Positions 25,962 to 34,999 of a stretch of DNA of 64,000 nt are shown here, in pieces. Within the stretch, counting starts at the first letter, position 1, and each line of letters starts with the position of its first letter. Source of the DNA: JAZKFT01 sp963845495 (GTDB lineage: Bacteria > Bacteroidota > Bacteroidia > Chitinophagales > Chitinophagaceae). The notes under the pieces are model-generated. The model searched no databases and was not told the DNA's origin. It saw only the letters and a list, made by a program, of their open reading frames with translations. The translations under genes and the position numbers were made by a program. The stretch is taken from contig CAWJTH010000215.1 in NCBI GenBank assembly GCA_963845495.1, positions 1-64,000 of the forward strand. The letters run 5' to 3'.

Positions 25962-27152
25962 TTATTTCAATTGAGCCAAAGCTTCTTTAATTCTTGCCCA
26001 TGCTTTTTCGATGTTCGGCATGCTGTTAGCAAAAGAAAAACGAACACAAGCTGGATCACCAAAAGCGTCGCCCATAACCGACGAAACATGTGCTTTGTTC
26101 AACAAATACATACTAAAATCACCTGAATTGTTAACGGTCATTTGCCCGTCTGACTTGCCGTAATAAGACGACACATCGGGGAAAATATAGAATGCTCCTT
26201 CTGGTTCAAAACATTTCAAACCTGGTATTTCGGCCACCAATTCCATTGTTTTTTTCTTGCGGCGGGTAAATTCTTCTGTCATTTCCATAGAAGGTTTTAA
26301 ATCGCCCAACAATGCAACCACACCGGCTTTTTGAGTAATGCTGCATGTACCACTGGTAAATTGGCCTTGTAATTTTTCGGTTGCTTTTGCCACTTCTGTG
26401 TTTGCGGCAATATAACCAAGCCTCCAGCCGGTCATAGCAAAACCTTTACTAAGTCCGTTTATTAAAATTACACGGTCTTTCAGGTCATCAAATTGGGCAA
26501 TGCTTTCGTGCTTGCCTACATAATTGATATATTCATAAATCTCATCAGATATAATGAAAACATCAGGATATTTCCTGAAAACTTCTGCCAATTCGGTCAA
26601 TTCTTCTTTGTTATACACCGAACCCGATGGGTTGCAAGGCGAAGAAAACATGAACAATTTGGTTTTTGGCGTAATGGCTGCTTCAATTTGTGCGGCTGTT
26701 GCCTTAAAACCGTTTTCCAGTTCTGTTTTTACTTCTACTACTTTACCACGGGCAATTTTTACTAATTCCGAATACGTAACCCAATAAGGTGTTGGGATGA
26801 TGACTTCATCGTCTTCATCCACAATAGCTAAAATGGTGTTAGCCAAACTTTGTTTAGCCCCTGTGCTGGTTACAATATTTTCTGGTTTATAATCTAAATT
26901 GTTATCACGTTTTAATTTAGTGCAGATGGCTTCCTTTAAATCCATGTAGCCCGAAACTGGGGTGTAATGACTAAAGTTGTCGTTTACAGCCTTTATTGCC
27001 GCCTGCTTTATGTGTTCTGGTGTATCAAAATCTGGTTCACCAAGGCTAAGATCGATAACATCAAATCCTTTTGCCCTTAATTCACGGCCTAATTTGGCCA
27101 TTTTAAGTGTTTCTGGCTCGCTAAAACGCTGCAGAAGCGATGAAAGTTGCAT
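25962..27152 (-). CDS. Pyridoxal-phosphate aminotransferase, class I (aspartate aminotransferase type)
   Basis: Transfers amino groups between aspartate (or aromatic amino acids) and 2-oxoglutarate in the cytoplasm. 396 residues, the normal subgroup I-gamma length. Visible landmarks are SLGEPDFDTP at 35-44, the PYW segment at the PLP ring, SPCNPSG, the D-E-I-Y segment and the PLP lysine in GLSKGFAMTGWRLGY near residue 235. The Arg binding the alpha-carboxylate lies in CVRFSFA near the C-terminus. A clear terminator follows. The likely symbol would be aspC/aspB but the substrate is not provable by eye. Confidence 0.92.
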   Translation of the reverse strand: MQLSSLLQRFSEPETLKMAKLGRELRAKGFDVIDLSLGEPDFDTPEHIKQAAIKAVNDNFSHYTPVSGYMDLKEAICTKLKRDNNLDYKPENIVTSTGAKQSLANTILAIVDEDDEVIIPTPYWVTYSELVKIARGKVVEVKTELENGFKATAAQIEAAITPKTKLFMFSSPCNPSGSVYNKEELTELAEVFRKYPDVFIISDEIYEYINYVGKHESIAQFDDLKDRVILINGLSKGFAMTGWRLGYIAANTEVAKATEKLQGQFTSGTCSITQKAGVVALLGDLKPSMEMTEEFTRRKKKTMELVAEIPGLKCFEPEGAFYIFPDVSSYYGKSDGQMTVNNSGDFSMYLLNKAHVSSVMGDAFGDPACVRFSFANSMPNIEKAWARIKEALAQLK

Positions 27153-27379
27153 TAAAAATTTGTTATTTAAGTTAAAAAAATTGGAGCCGCAAGGTACGTG
27201 CTTTCATCAATTATATCTATTGTTTTTTAACAACAAGTCATTAGGTCAATAAATCAATAGGTAATCATATTGAAAAAATATGTTGAATTGGCAAAGGGAA
27301 TATAGCTTAATGACCGATGATCAATGACACAAAATAGGCTGGTACAACTTTTGTGTAATATATGTATAAACTAAAAATT

Positions 27380-27847
27380 ATGACAGCAACAATCAATCAA
27401 ACCGAAGTGTTGAACGACCTTATTGCTATCAATAACGATCGTGTTGAAGGATATAACAAAGCGGTTAATGAAGTAGATCCATCGGATGTTGACCTTAAAG
27501 TGTTCTTTGGTAAAATGAGTACCCAAAGCCGTGAAAATGTTGCTGAATTGGAAAAAATGATTACCAATTTAGGAGGCGAAGTGGAAGGTGGAACTACTAT
27601 TTCAGGCAAGGTGTACCGCGTTTGGATGGACGTAAAATCAACCATTATGGGCAACCACAAAAAATCAGCTTTAGATCTTTGCGAGTATGGTGAAGACGCT
27701 GCCCAACATGCGTACGATAAAGCGCTTGAAAACAGTGATGACCTTGATCTGGAAATTGTAACCTTGTTAAAAAAACAGCAATACGAACTAAAAGAATCCC
27801 ACGACACCATCAAAAAGTTTAGGGATATAGAGGCCGCTAAAAAATAA
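27380..27847 (+). CDS. PA2169-family four-helix-bundle protein (DUF2383)
   Basis: 155 residues, entirely helical, ferritin-like in layout. The family's N-terminal LNDLIAINNDRVEGY and the KSALDLCEYGED...AYDKAL segment are present, and it ends with Q-Q-Y-E-L-K-x-S-H-D-x-I. Members are found in many bacteria, sometimes under stress control; function unknown. ATG at 27380 was preferred; an ATG at 27362 would add six residues. A small acidic protein gene follows 36 bases later, and a terminator after that defines a two-gene operon. Confidence 0.82.
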   Translation: MTATINQTEVLNDLIAINNDRVEGYNKAVNEVDPSDVDLKVFFGKMSTQSRENVAELEKMITNLGGEVEGGTTISGKVYRVWMDVKSTIMGNHKKSALDLCEYGEDAAQHAYDKALENSDDLDLEIVTLLKKQQYELKESHDTIKKFRDIEAAKK

Positions 27848-27883
27848 TATCGGATTTAATGTTTAAAATAAAACTTGTCAATT

Positions 27884-28111
27884 ATGGAAATGCAACAATA
27901 TGATCAAACCCAAAAAATGGGGGATATGCAGCAAAGCTTTAATTCGGGTTTAGATCAAATTAATCACAATTTGGATAGTGCTGCACAAAAAACTGAATTG
28001 CCAGAACCAGGCGTAGGCGAAAAAGAAAAAGGCGATGATGAGGGAATTGTAAACCCTGAAATTCCCGATGAAGGAAACCCAACGCCAGAAGAGAAACCTA
28101 TTATTTATTAG
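27884..28111 (+). CDS. Small acidic Pro/Glu-rich protein, unknown
   Basis: 75 residues from ATG 27884 (a TTG at 27875 is also possible). The N-terminal half is Gln/Met-rich and probably helical (MQQSFNSGLDQINHNLD). The C-terminal half is disordered, rich in Pro, Glu, Asp and Gly (PEPGVGEKEKGDDEG, PEIPDEGNPTPEEKP). No family recognised. Its place between the DUF2383 gene and a strong terminator suggests cotranscription and perhaps a shared stress role; that is inference. Confidence 0.55.
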   Translation: MEMQQYDQTQKMGDMQQSFNSGLDQINHNLDSAAQKTELPEPGVGEKEKGDDEGIVNPEIPDEGNPTPEEKPIIY

Positions 28112-28134
28112 ATTTTAAAATATAAGGATTAATT

Positions 28135-28168
28135 AAAAGCAGTTGCATTTTTGCACTGCTTTTTTTAT
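28135..28168 (+). terminator. Terminator of the DUF2383 operon
   Basis: Stem AAAGCAGT/ACTGCTTT (28136-28143 with 28155-28162) with an inner GCA/TGC extension and a T loop, followed by a run of T. Confidence 0.88.
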
Positions 28169-28290
28169 TTATAATATTTTAAACACCATAAATAATATCT
28201 GTTAAAATTAATTTAAAAGATATTTTTTTTAGCCTTTTAATTTCTATTTATTAGCGATTTAAAAATTGGCACATTAATTGACTTATTTAA

Positions 28291-28330
28291 AACGAAATTG
28301 TTTTAAATCGATAAATAAACAATTCGTTTT
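28291..28330. promoter_or_regulatory. Inverted repeat upstream of the fasciclin gene
   Basis: AACGAAATTGTTT (28291-28303) pairs with AAACAATTCGTTT (28317-28329) apart from one missing base. It ends 24 bases before the ATG in a very AT-rich 242-base gap. It could be an operator or a leader hairpin; nothing else is visible in the gap. Confidence 0.4.
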
Positions 28331-28353
28331 TATTTAATTTAATAAGCACAATT

Positions 28354-28983
28354 ATGAAAATGTTGAAAACAGCCGCTTGCTTTATTGTTGCAGCCATGAT
28401 GGGTTACTCAACTATGGCGCAAACAACCACATCAAAAAAAGCGAAACATGTAACGCAAGTAAAAGTTGAAAAAGATACTTTGGTAAATGTTGGTGGTGCA
28501 CCAATGGATCCATCCAAAACAATTGTCGAAAATGCATCCAAAAGCAATGATCATACTACTTTGGTATCTGCTGTAAATGAAGCTGGGCTTACATCTACAT
28601 TAGAAGGAGCAGGGCCATTTACCGTTTTTGCACCAACCAACGAAGCATTTGAATGGCTTGGCAAGATTGATATAGATAGTTTAATGATGCCCGCCAATAA
28701 AGAAAAACTGTCACAGATTTTAACCTATAATGTAGTTTCAGGAAAATATAGTTCTAAAGATATTTTGGATTTAATTGCAAAAAATAATGGCCGTGCAGAG
28801 CTTAAAACTGTTGAAGGTGGTACATTAGTTGCTGAGAAAAAAGGCAATAGAATTATGCTAACCGATGAAAATGGAACCAAGGCATTTGTTACTATAAAAG
28901 ATGTATATCAAAGCAATGGAATTGTGCATGTTGTAGACAGGGTTTTAATGCCAAATACAAATGCAACAACTGGTAAATTATAA
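28354..28983 (+). CDS. Secreted fasciclin (FAS1) domain protein
   Basis: 209 residues: signal peptide to about residue 22 (MMGYSTMAQ), a short basic linker, then one FAS1 domain from about 58 to 200. The H1 motif is G-P-F-T-V-F-A-P-T-N-E-A-F at 87-99, and the H2-like segment V-H-V-V-D-R-V-L-M is near 190-198. FAS1 domains mediate adhesion or protein-protein contact at the cell surface. The length is normal for a single-domain secreted form. Flanked by a strong palindromic terminator. Confidence 0.93.
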   Translation: MKMLKTAACFIVAAMMGYSTMAQTTTSKKAKHVTQVKVEKDTLVNVGGAPMDPSKTIVENASKSNDHTTLVSAVNEAGLTSTLEGAGPFTVFAPTNEAFEWLGKIDIDSLMMPANKEKLSQILTYNVVSGKYSSKDILDLIAKNNGRAELKTVEGGTLVAEKKGNRIMLTDENGTKAFVTIKDVYQSNGIVHVVDRVLMPNTNATTGKL

Positions 28984-29019
28984 TAATTTAAAAATAATCG
29001 GAAAATCAAACTGTGGGTT

Positions 29020-29050
29020 AAAAACCGGATAAATATTTATCCGGTTTTTT
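29020..29050. terminator. Palindromic bidirectional terminator
   Basis: A continuous palindrome of about 30 bases centred on AAATATTT with outer arms ACCGGAT/ATCCGGT, flanked by an A-run and six T. It lies between the fasciclin gene and the convergent AI-2E transporter gene. Confidence 0.9.
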
Positions 29051-29154
29051 AATTTATTTAGTGAAAGAATTTAATCCAATATTAAAAAACGAAAGGATTC
29101 TGGAACAATAACTTTTTTGATTATTTATTGCAGGAAAAATTAAGAATTATGCTG

Positions 29155-30294
29155 TTACTCAACCACCACTGGTTTTGTTTTCTTCTTCCTTGTTGGAATT
29201 TGAAATAATATTTTCCCAATGGGCGGTTGGTCGTCGCCCAACAAAAAGCCAAATGGTTTTAGCGGGGCTATCCTATCAAAAACAACTTTTACAATGGCGG
29301 TAATCGGGATGCTTAAAAACATGCCCGGAACACCCCATAAAGCGCCGCCAACCAATACAACCACAATGGAAACCAAAGCATTTATTTTTACTTTTGAAGC
29401 AACAATAGAAGGCACAATATAATGGTTATCAATAAATTGTACCACCATATACACAATAAATACCAGCAAGGCAGAAGTTGGGGTTTTGGTGGCGAATGCA
29501 ATTAGCATAGGCATGGCAATAGCAATTACACCGCCTATATAAGGTATCATATTTAACAGCGCACCAATTACACCCAATAAAATAGCATATTGAATGCCCA
29601 GCACCATTAGCCCTACAGAATTTAGAACCGCAACAATAGCAGCCTCAACCAATAATCCAATCAAATAACTTTGAATCAAGGTTTTTGTTTGTTGCAACAC
29701 TTCTAACACAACGCCGTGCCTACTTTGGGGAAATACTTTGGCAATAAAGCCAAGCAATAATGGCTTATAAAATAAAATCATGAAAACATAAACCGGGATT
29801 AAAAATACTACCACCAATAAATTGGTAATGGTGCCTAATGAGTGGCCCAAATAAGTAGCGCCTGTTTGCAAAGCATCAGATTGCGCTTTTACAACCCATT
29901 CATCAATTTTTTGTCTTTCGATGCTGGTATGGGTGGTAACCCAAGTAATAGCTTCTTCTAATAATGCATTAAACTTTAGCTTAAACTGGGGAAATGTTTT
30001 GGTGAAAATAGAAGCTTGTGTAGATAGAAAATACATGATTCCAAACACCAAAACAATACCCACAAATAAAGCTACTGCAATGGCCAATACCCGGTTAAAC
30101 CGATGCTTACAAAGAAAATCGACAAACGGATTTAAAACAATGGCAAATAAAGTAGAAAAAATTAGCGGAATTAATATCGACTGGCCAACAACCATAATAT
30201 AGAAAAACACACCGATCCCTAATAATATTTGCGACAATTTTAAATAATAGGGCAACAGTACGGTAGCTGCTGGCGAATTGGTGTTATTATCCAT
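29155..30294 (-). CDS. AI-2E family transporter (TqsA/YdiK-like membrane protein)
   Basis: 379 residues with seven to eight membrane helices: two at the N-terminus (about 22-60), one at 66-88, a long cytoplasmic amphipathic stretch to about 150, then helices near 155-180, 210-250 and 255-330. The family's conserved GALLNMIPYIGG segment is at about 245-256 and the PGMFLSIPI segment near 325-333. Members export AI-2 in some species or act as Na+/H+ antiporters in others; the substrate here is unknown. The basic C-terminal tail (RKKKTKP) is cytoplasmic. Confidence 0.9.
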   Translation of the reverse strand: MDNNTNSPAATVLLPYYLKLSQILLGIGVFFYIMVVGQSILIPLIFSTLFAIVLNPFVDFLCKHRFNRVLAIAVALFVGIVLVFGIMYFLSTQASIFTKTFPQFKLKFNALLEEAITWVTTHTSIERQKIDEWVVKAQSDALQTGATYLGHSLGTITNLLVVVFLIPVYVFMILFYKPLLLGFIAKVFPQSRHGVVLEVLQQTKTLIQSYLIGLLVEAAIVAVLNSVGLMVLGIQYAILLGVIGALLNMIPYIGGVIAIAMPMLIAFATKTPTSALLVFIVYMVVQFIDNHYIVPSIVASKVKINALVSIVVVLVGGALWGVPGMFLSIPITAIVKVVFDRIAPLKPFGFLLGDDQPPIGKILFQIPTRKKKTKPVVVE

Positions 30295-30390
30295 ATTTTT
30301 GGTTGATATAGCAAAATGATTAATAGCTAGATGCGTGCTTTACCAAAAAATTATACCATTCTAAATTTTATCAGCGGCTGAAGGAAACAA

Positions 30391-31458
30391 TTAATTGGCC
30401 AAAGCTGGTTTTATCACTGTTTTCTTCTTTTTGGGCATGGTCGATTCGCGTTCAAATATTTCAGTGGCTAGTATTTTTTTATGGAACTCACTCACGGCTC
30501 TTTTGCTTTCAATCATGCTAATCAACATTTCGGTAGCCAATCTTCCCATTTCAAAGGCAGGTTGCCGAACAACCGATAAGGATGGAGACAATAATTCGGT
30601 CAGGTCAAGGTTGCTAAACCCAATCACGGCAAGGTTTTCGGGAATTTTTACTTTCGCTTTTCTGCAATAACGCATGCAATTAGTAGTAAGTTTATCGGCT
30701 GTCGCAAAAATAGCATCAGGCTTTTCTCTTTGTTCTGTTAATTCCGACATTGCCAATTCCACTTCTTCGTAAACCATGCCTCCATGCGGGCAATATTTTA
30801 CCAAATTCTCAGAAAATTGGATATCATTTTCTTTTAACGCTTTTTTATAGCCTAACAAACGCTCTTTTGTAATTGATAAATGTGGTGCGCTGGTTAAACA
30901 AGCAATTTTGGTATATCCGTTTTTAATAAGGTGGGTGGTAGCATCATAAGCCGCCTTAAAATTATCTACGATTACCATGTGGGTTTCAAGACCCTCAATT
31001 ACGCGGTCAAAACAAACAATCGGAAAACCTCTGTTGTACAAATTAGTAATATGCGAAAAATCTTCCGTTTCTGTTGACACCGAAATCAAACAGCCATCCA
31101 CTGAGCGTGAGGAAAGAAACTGCATATTCAGCACTTCTTTTTCGTAGCTTTCTTGGCTTTGGGTAATCATCACGTTATAACCTTTTTCGTTTGCCATCGA
31201 TTGGATGCCGTTAATGGCCTGCGAAAAAAAACTATTCGCAATTTCAGAAACAATAATGCCTATCGATCGACTTCTTTTTTCCTTTAGGCTCAGCGCAATC
31301 GGATTGGGGCGGTAATTAATTTCTTTGGCATATTCCAGCACCACCTTTTTTGTTTCCGGGCTTATTTCATAACTATCCCGCAATGCGCGGCTTACCGTAG
31401 ATGTGGACAAGCCGAGTTTTTTAGCAATATCTTTAATAGTAACCGCTTCAAACTTCAT
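30391..31458 (-). CDS. LacI/GalR-family transcriptional regulator
   Basis: 355 residues. The N-terminal HTH (V-T-I-K-D-I-A-K-K-L-G-L-S-T-S-T-V-S-R-A-L, residues 6-26) and the hinge helix region at about 50-60 are canonical, followed by a periplasmic-binding-protein-like effector domain (IGIIVSEIANSFFS onward). It normally binds a palindromic operator and responds to a sugar or purine ligand. No sugar catabolic operon is adjacent, so the target is unknown. It is convergent with nothing nearby; the AI-2E gene lies 96 bases downstream on the same strand. Confidence 0.92.
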   Translation of the reverse strand: MKFEAVTIKDIAKKLGLSTSTVSRALRDSYEISPETKKVVLEYAKEINYRPNPIALSLKEKRSRSIGIIVSEIANSFFSQAINGIQSMANEKGYNVMITQSQESYEKEVLNMQFLSSRSVDGCLISVSTETEDFSHITNLYNRGFPIVCFDRVIEGLETHMVIVDNFKAAYDATTHLIKNGYTKIACLTSAPHLSITKERLLGYKKALKENDIQFSENLVKYCPHGGMVYEEVELAMSELTEQREKPDAIFATADKLTTNCMRYCRKAKVKIPENLAVIGFSNLDLTELLSPSLSVVRQPAFEMGRLATEMLISMIESKRAVSEFHKKILATEIFERESTMPKKKKTVIKPALAN

Positions 31459-31530
31459 GCAGTAAAAGTAAGGTTTTTGTAAATCAATAAGAGCAGTATA
31501 GTACAGGATGCGGAATTTAATTGTGAAAAA

Positions 31531-31740
31531 TTAAGATTCAAAGATGTTAGGTTAATAGGGGTCAGATATTTAATCCTTACTTTAAATCAACCTAATCCTA
31601 ATGCTTTTTGGCGCCTGATCGGGTTGTCTGGATTAAGACTCAAAGATTTTAGGATTAATAGGATTCAGATATTTAATGCTTTCATTTTTAATCACTCTAA
31701 TCCTAATTTGGGCGCTTATTGGGCTGTCTAGATTAAGTGA
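31531..31740. repeat. Tandem duplication of a ~101-bp palindromic unit
   Basis: Two diverged copies start with TTAAGAYTCAAAGAT at 31531 and 31633, and the first bases of a third (TTAAG) are at 31733. Each copy carries a TAATAGG...CAGATATTTAAT block, an internal inverted repeat (TTAGGTT/AACCTAA in copy 1, TTAGGATTA/TAATCCTAA in copy 2), and ends with GGGCTGTCTAGA-like sequence. They fill most of the 376-base divergent gap between the LacI gene and the TPR gene; the rest of the gap shows nothing clear. Confidence 0.88.
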
Positions 31741-31834
31741 GGGGTTTATCGAAATGTTAATATGTGCGAAATAGTTTCTGAAGTTGTAATTATTTCTCCC
31801 TTATTTGCGTTCAAATAGAAATTTTAACTTCCAC

Positions 31835-34800
31835 ATGAAGCGTATTATTTTACCAGCATTTTTATTAGCCAGTACCGTTTTTGCGTTTGGTCAAAATACA
31901 AAAATTTATACCGACCCTGATCAAAAGTATTTGCAGGCCCGGCAAGATTTTTATGAACAACATTATGGCATTGCTTATCCCATGTTTCAAGAGATAAAAA
32001 AAGAGCAAACTGCTGCCAACATCAACAACAATTATTTGCGCACCCAAGAAGTGGATTTTTACAATGTTGCTTGCGCATTGATGTTGCGGGAAGACGGCGC
32101 TGACCTGCGTGCCGAAGCGTTTTTAAACGGTGCGGAAAACACCGTGTTAAAACCACAATTAAACTTTTATTTGGGTGATTATTATTTTACCAAAAGCAAT
32201 TTTACAAAAGCCGCCGAAGCCTTCGGTGAATCGAATATCGCCAACTTAACCAACGACCAAATTGCGACCAAAGACTTTGAGGAAGGTTATGCTTACTTTA
32301 CTCAAGGCCAGTTTGAAAACGCTAAGCCACTGTTGAATTCTATCCGGCAAATTCCATCTGACAAAAACTACGTAGATGCCAATTATTACTATGGCTTCAT
32401 CGCTTTTAACGACAAAAATTATAAAGATGCGTTGGCTTCTTTTCAACTAGTGGAAAGCAAGGGCAGATTCCTGAATTTAGTTCCGTTTTACATCACCCAA
32501 ATCTATTATTTCCAAGGACAAAAAGATAAGGCATTACAAAAAGGCGAAGCCGCTTTGGCACAAGGCAATCAATATTACGACATTGAATTAAGGCAGTTGG
32601 TAGGCCATGCTTATTTTGAAAAACAACAATATGCAAAGGCACTGCCTTATCTTGAAAAATACGTTACGTCCAGCGAAAAAGTACGCCGCGAAGATGTGTA
32701 CGAGTTAAGTTTTTGCTATTATCAAGCCAAACAATTAGATAAAGCCATTGCTGGGTTTAAACAATTAAGTAGCGGACAAGATACATTAAGCCAAAACGCC
32801 ATGTATTTATTGGGCGATTCTTATTTAAAAACGGGCAATAAAAAAGAAGCCAGAAATGCATTTTTGTTTTGCAGCACCAACAGTAGCAATGCCAAACAAA
32901 AAGAAATTTCCACTTTTTTGTATGGAAAATTAAGTTATGAATTAGGTTTTGATAACGAAGCATTAACGGCGCTCACAACTTACAATTCGCAATACCACGA
33001 TGGTCAATTTGGCGCCGAAAGCCGTGATTTATTGGTAAGCGTTTTGGCCAGCACCAATAATTATAAAGATGCGTTGACGCTTTATGAGTCGTTGCCTTCG
33101 GTAAGCGAAACCAATAAACGGATCTATCCAAGAATTTTATACAACCGTGCACAGGAATTGATGAATGACGGCAGATTGGACCTTGCTGACAAGCTTTTGG
33201 ACAAAGCCGAGAAATCGGATTACAACACCAGCTTGCTTCCTTTGATACAATTTTGGCGTGGCGAACTGGCTTATCGTAACAATGAGCCTCAAATTGCCGG
33301 CACCGAATTGAACCAATATGTTAAAAATCCGATGGTGGCTGGTGATGCAAATCCAAACAACGCCAACTATATTTTAGGTTATTTAGCCATGCGGAACGAA
33401 GATTATAAAATGGCATTGAATTATTTTCAGCAAGTTCGTTCTGCATCGCCAACGGTACTGCAAGACGCACAATTGCGGATGGCCGATTGTTACTACATGC
33501 AAAAAGATTTAGGCCGTGCGTCTGATTTGTACAGCCGTGCCATTACCAATAATAGTCAGGCTTCTGATTATGCTACCTACCAAAAAGCGATGATTGCCGG
33601 AGCGCAAAACCGTAATGCCGATAAAATTGCATTGATGCGTTCCATCGAAACTGCTTATCCTTCTTCAAATTTGGTGGGTGATGGACAAATGGAAGTTGCT
33701 AATACGTATTTAGCCAGCGAAGATTATAAAGATGCATTGCCCATTTTAAATAAAATTATTGCTGCAAAAAATGCCGAAGCGTTAAAACCGCAGGCATATT
33801 TAAAAGCAGGAATTGCGCAAAGTAATTTGGATAAAAACGATGATGCATTGAATTCGTTCAAAACATTGTTGGCCACTTATCCACAATCGAGTGAAAGTCA
33901 GGAAGCGGTTGATAATATCCGCGATATTTTTATTGGGCAAGGCAAGCCTGGCGATTATGTGCAATTCTTAAAAAACGCCGGTAAAAATGTGTCCAACACA
34001 GAAGCCGATTCGCTTACTTATGCATCAGCAACCATTCAAATTGAAAACGGCAATAAACCTAAAGCTTTGGATGGCTACAAAAGCTATCTAACACAATTTC
34101 CTGACGGTCGGTATGCCGTTGAAGCATCTTATTACGCAGCAGAGTTGTTGAATGAAAAACAAGATAAATCAGCCATTAATTATTATAAGTATGTGGCTGA
34201 TAAAGCACCGAATAAATATGCAGAAAGATCGATCCTGATTTTAGCACGTAGCCAATATTTTGATGATAAAAATTATGCTGCAGCGGCGGCTTCGTACCAA
34301 AAATTAAAAGACTACGCCACCAGCCCCGAAAATAAATTGGAGGCCATGCGTGGACTGCTTCGCTGCCAATATCAACTTGGGCAATGGGCGGATGCCGTAC
34401 CAAATGCACAAGATTTGCTGAACAACAAAGCGGCTGGAACAGATGATAAAGTGTTTGCTTACATGGTTACCGGCAAAAATTTCCAATCGCAAAACAATTG
34501 TGACGACGCCATTAAAGCATTTAAAAATGTAGCGCAATTAAGCAAAGCCAATTACGGAGCTGAAGCTCGTTATGAAATTGCCAACTGTTTATATGGTCAA
34601 AACAAATTACAAGAAGCAGAAAAAGCTGCGTTTGAAGTGGTAAACAAAGCCGGTAGTTACGAAGATTGGGTTACAAAAGGCTATATTTTATTGGGTGATA
34701 TCTATTTGAAGGAAAAAGATTATTTCAATGCAAAGGCAACTTACAAAAGTGTTGCTGAAAACGCCCATATCGATGAGTTGAAAAAGCAGGCCGCCGATAA

Positions 34801-34855
34801 ATACAAAATCGCCGAAGACGAGGAAATGCGTAGCGGAAAAGTGGTGGGGAATTAA
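31835..34855 (+). CDS. Large exported tetratricopeptide-repeat protein
   Basis: 1006 residues from ATG 31835 (a TTG at 31805 would place ten residues before an obvious signal peptide and was rejected). Signal peptide RIILPAFLLASTVFAFGQ, then TPR-like repeats along the whole length (for example ALPYLEKYVTSSEKVRREDVYELSFCYYQAKQLDKAI). The repeats fall in several blocks and resemble the BamD/YbgF style outer-membrane TPR proteins. Likely periplasmic scaffold. It is followed at short distance by a TonB-receptor-like barrel and an HU/CCDC81-type protein on the same strand. I recall this order from other Bacteroidota, but the function is not established. Confidence 0.85.
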   Translation: MKRIILPAFLLASTVFAFGQNTKIYTDPDQKYLQARQDFYEQHYGIAYPMFQEIKKEQTAANINNNYLRTQEVDFYNVACALMLREDGADLRAEAFLNGAENTVLKPQLNFYLGDYYFTKSNFTKAAEAFGESNIANLTNDQIATKDFEEGYAYFTQGQFENAKPLLNSIRQIPSDKNYVDANYYYGFIAFNDKNYKDALASFQLVESKGRFLNLVPFYITQIYYFQGQKDKALQKGEAALAQGNQYYDIELRQLVGHAYFEKQQYAKALPYLEKYVTSSEKVRREDVYELSFCYYQAKQLDKAIAGFKQLSSGQDTLSQNAMYLLGDSYLKTGNKKEARNAFLFCSTNSSNAKQKEISTFLYGKLSYELGFDNEALTALTTYNSQYHDGQFGAESRDLLVSVLASTNNYKDALTLYESLPSVSETNKRIYPRILYNRAQELMNDGRLDLADKLLDKAEKSDYNTSLLPLIQFWRGELAYRNNEPQIAGTELNQYVKNPMVAGDANPNNANYILGYLAMRNEDYKMALNYFQQVRSASPTVLQDAQLRMADCYYMQKDLGRASDLYSRAITNNSQASDYATYQKAMIAGAQNRNADKIALMRSIETAYPSSNLVGDGQMEVANTYLASEDYKDALPILNKIIAAKNAEALKPQAYLKAGIAQSNLDKNDDALNSFKTLLATYPQSSESQEAVDNIRDIFIGQGKPGDYVQFLKNAGKNVSNTEADSLTYASATIQIENGNKPKALDGYKSYLTQFPDGRYAVEASYYAAELLNEKQDKSAINYYKYVADKAPNKYAERSILILARSQYFDDKNYAAAAASYQKLKDYATSPENKLEAMRGLLRCQYQLGQWADAVPNAQDLLNNKAAGTDDKVFAYMVTGKNFQSQNNCDDAIKAFKNVAQLSKANYGAEARYEIANCLYGQNKLQEAEKAAFEVVNKAGSYEDWVTKGYILLGDIYLKEKDYFNAKATYKSVAENAHIDELKKQAADKYKIAEDEEMRSGKVVGN

Positions 34856-34862
34856 GGAGCGT

Positions 34863-34996
34863 AAAGCTGAAAGCTTAAAGTAACAAGCTAAAAGCCTAAA
34901 GCAAATTCCATATTTTTTCTGACGCTAAATTTCTAAACTCTAAACTCTAAACTTCTAAACTTCTCAACTTCTGTACTTCTAAATTCTAAACTTCTT
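34863..34996. repeat. Heptad/octad arrays between the TPR and barrel genes
   Basis: Six in-phase heptads of AAAGCTN type (34863-34904) are followed, after a 28-base spacer, by TCTAAAC heptads that turn into octads (TTCTAAAC, TTCTCAAC) from about 34932 to 34996. The 144-base gap is almost entirely array. Two word families lie side by side here. Confidence 0.88.
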
Positions 34997-34999
34997 TAA

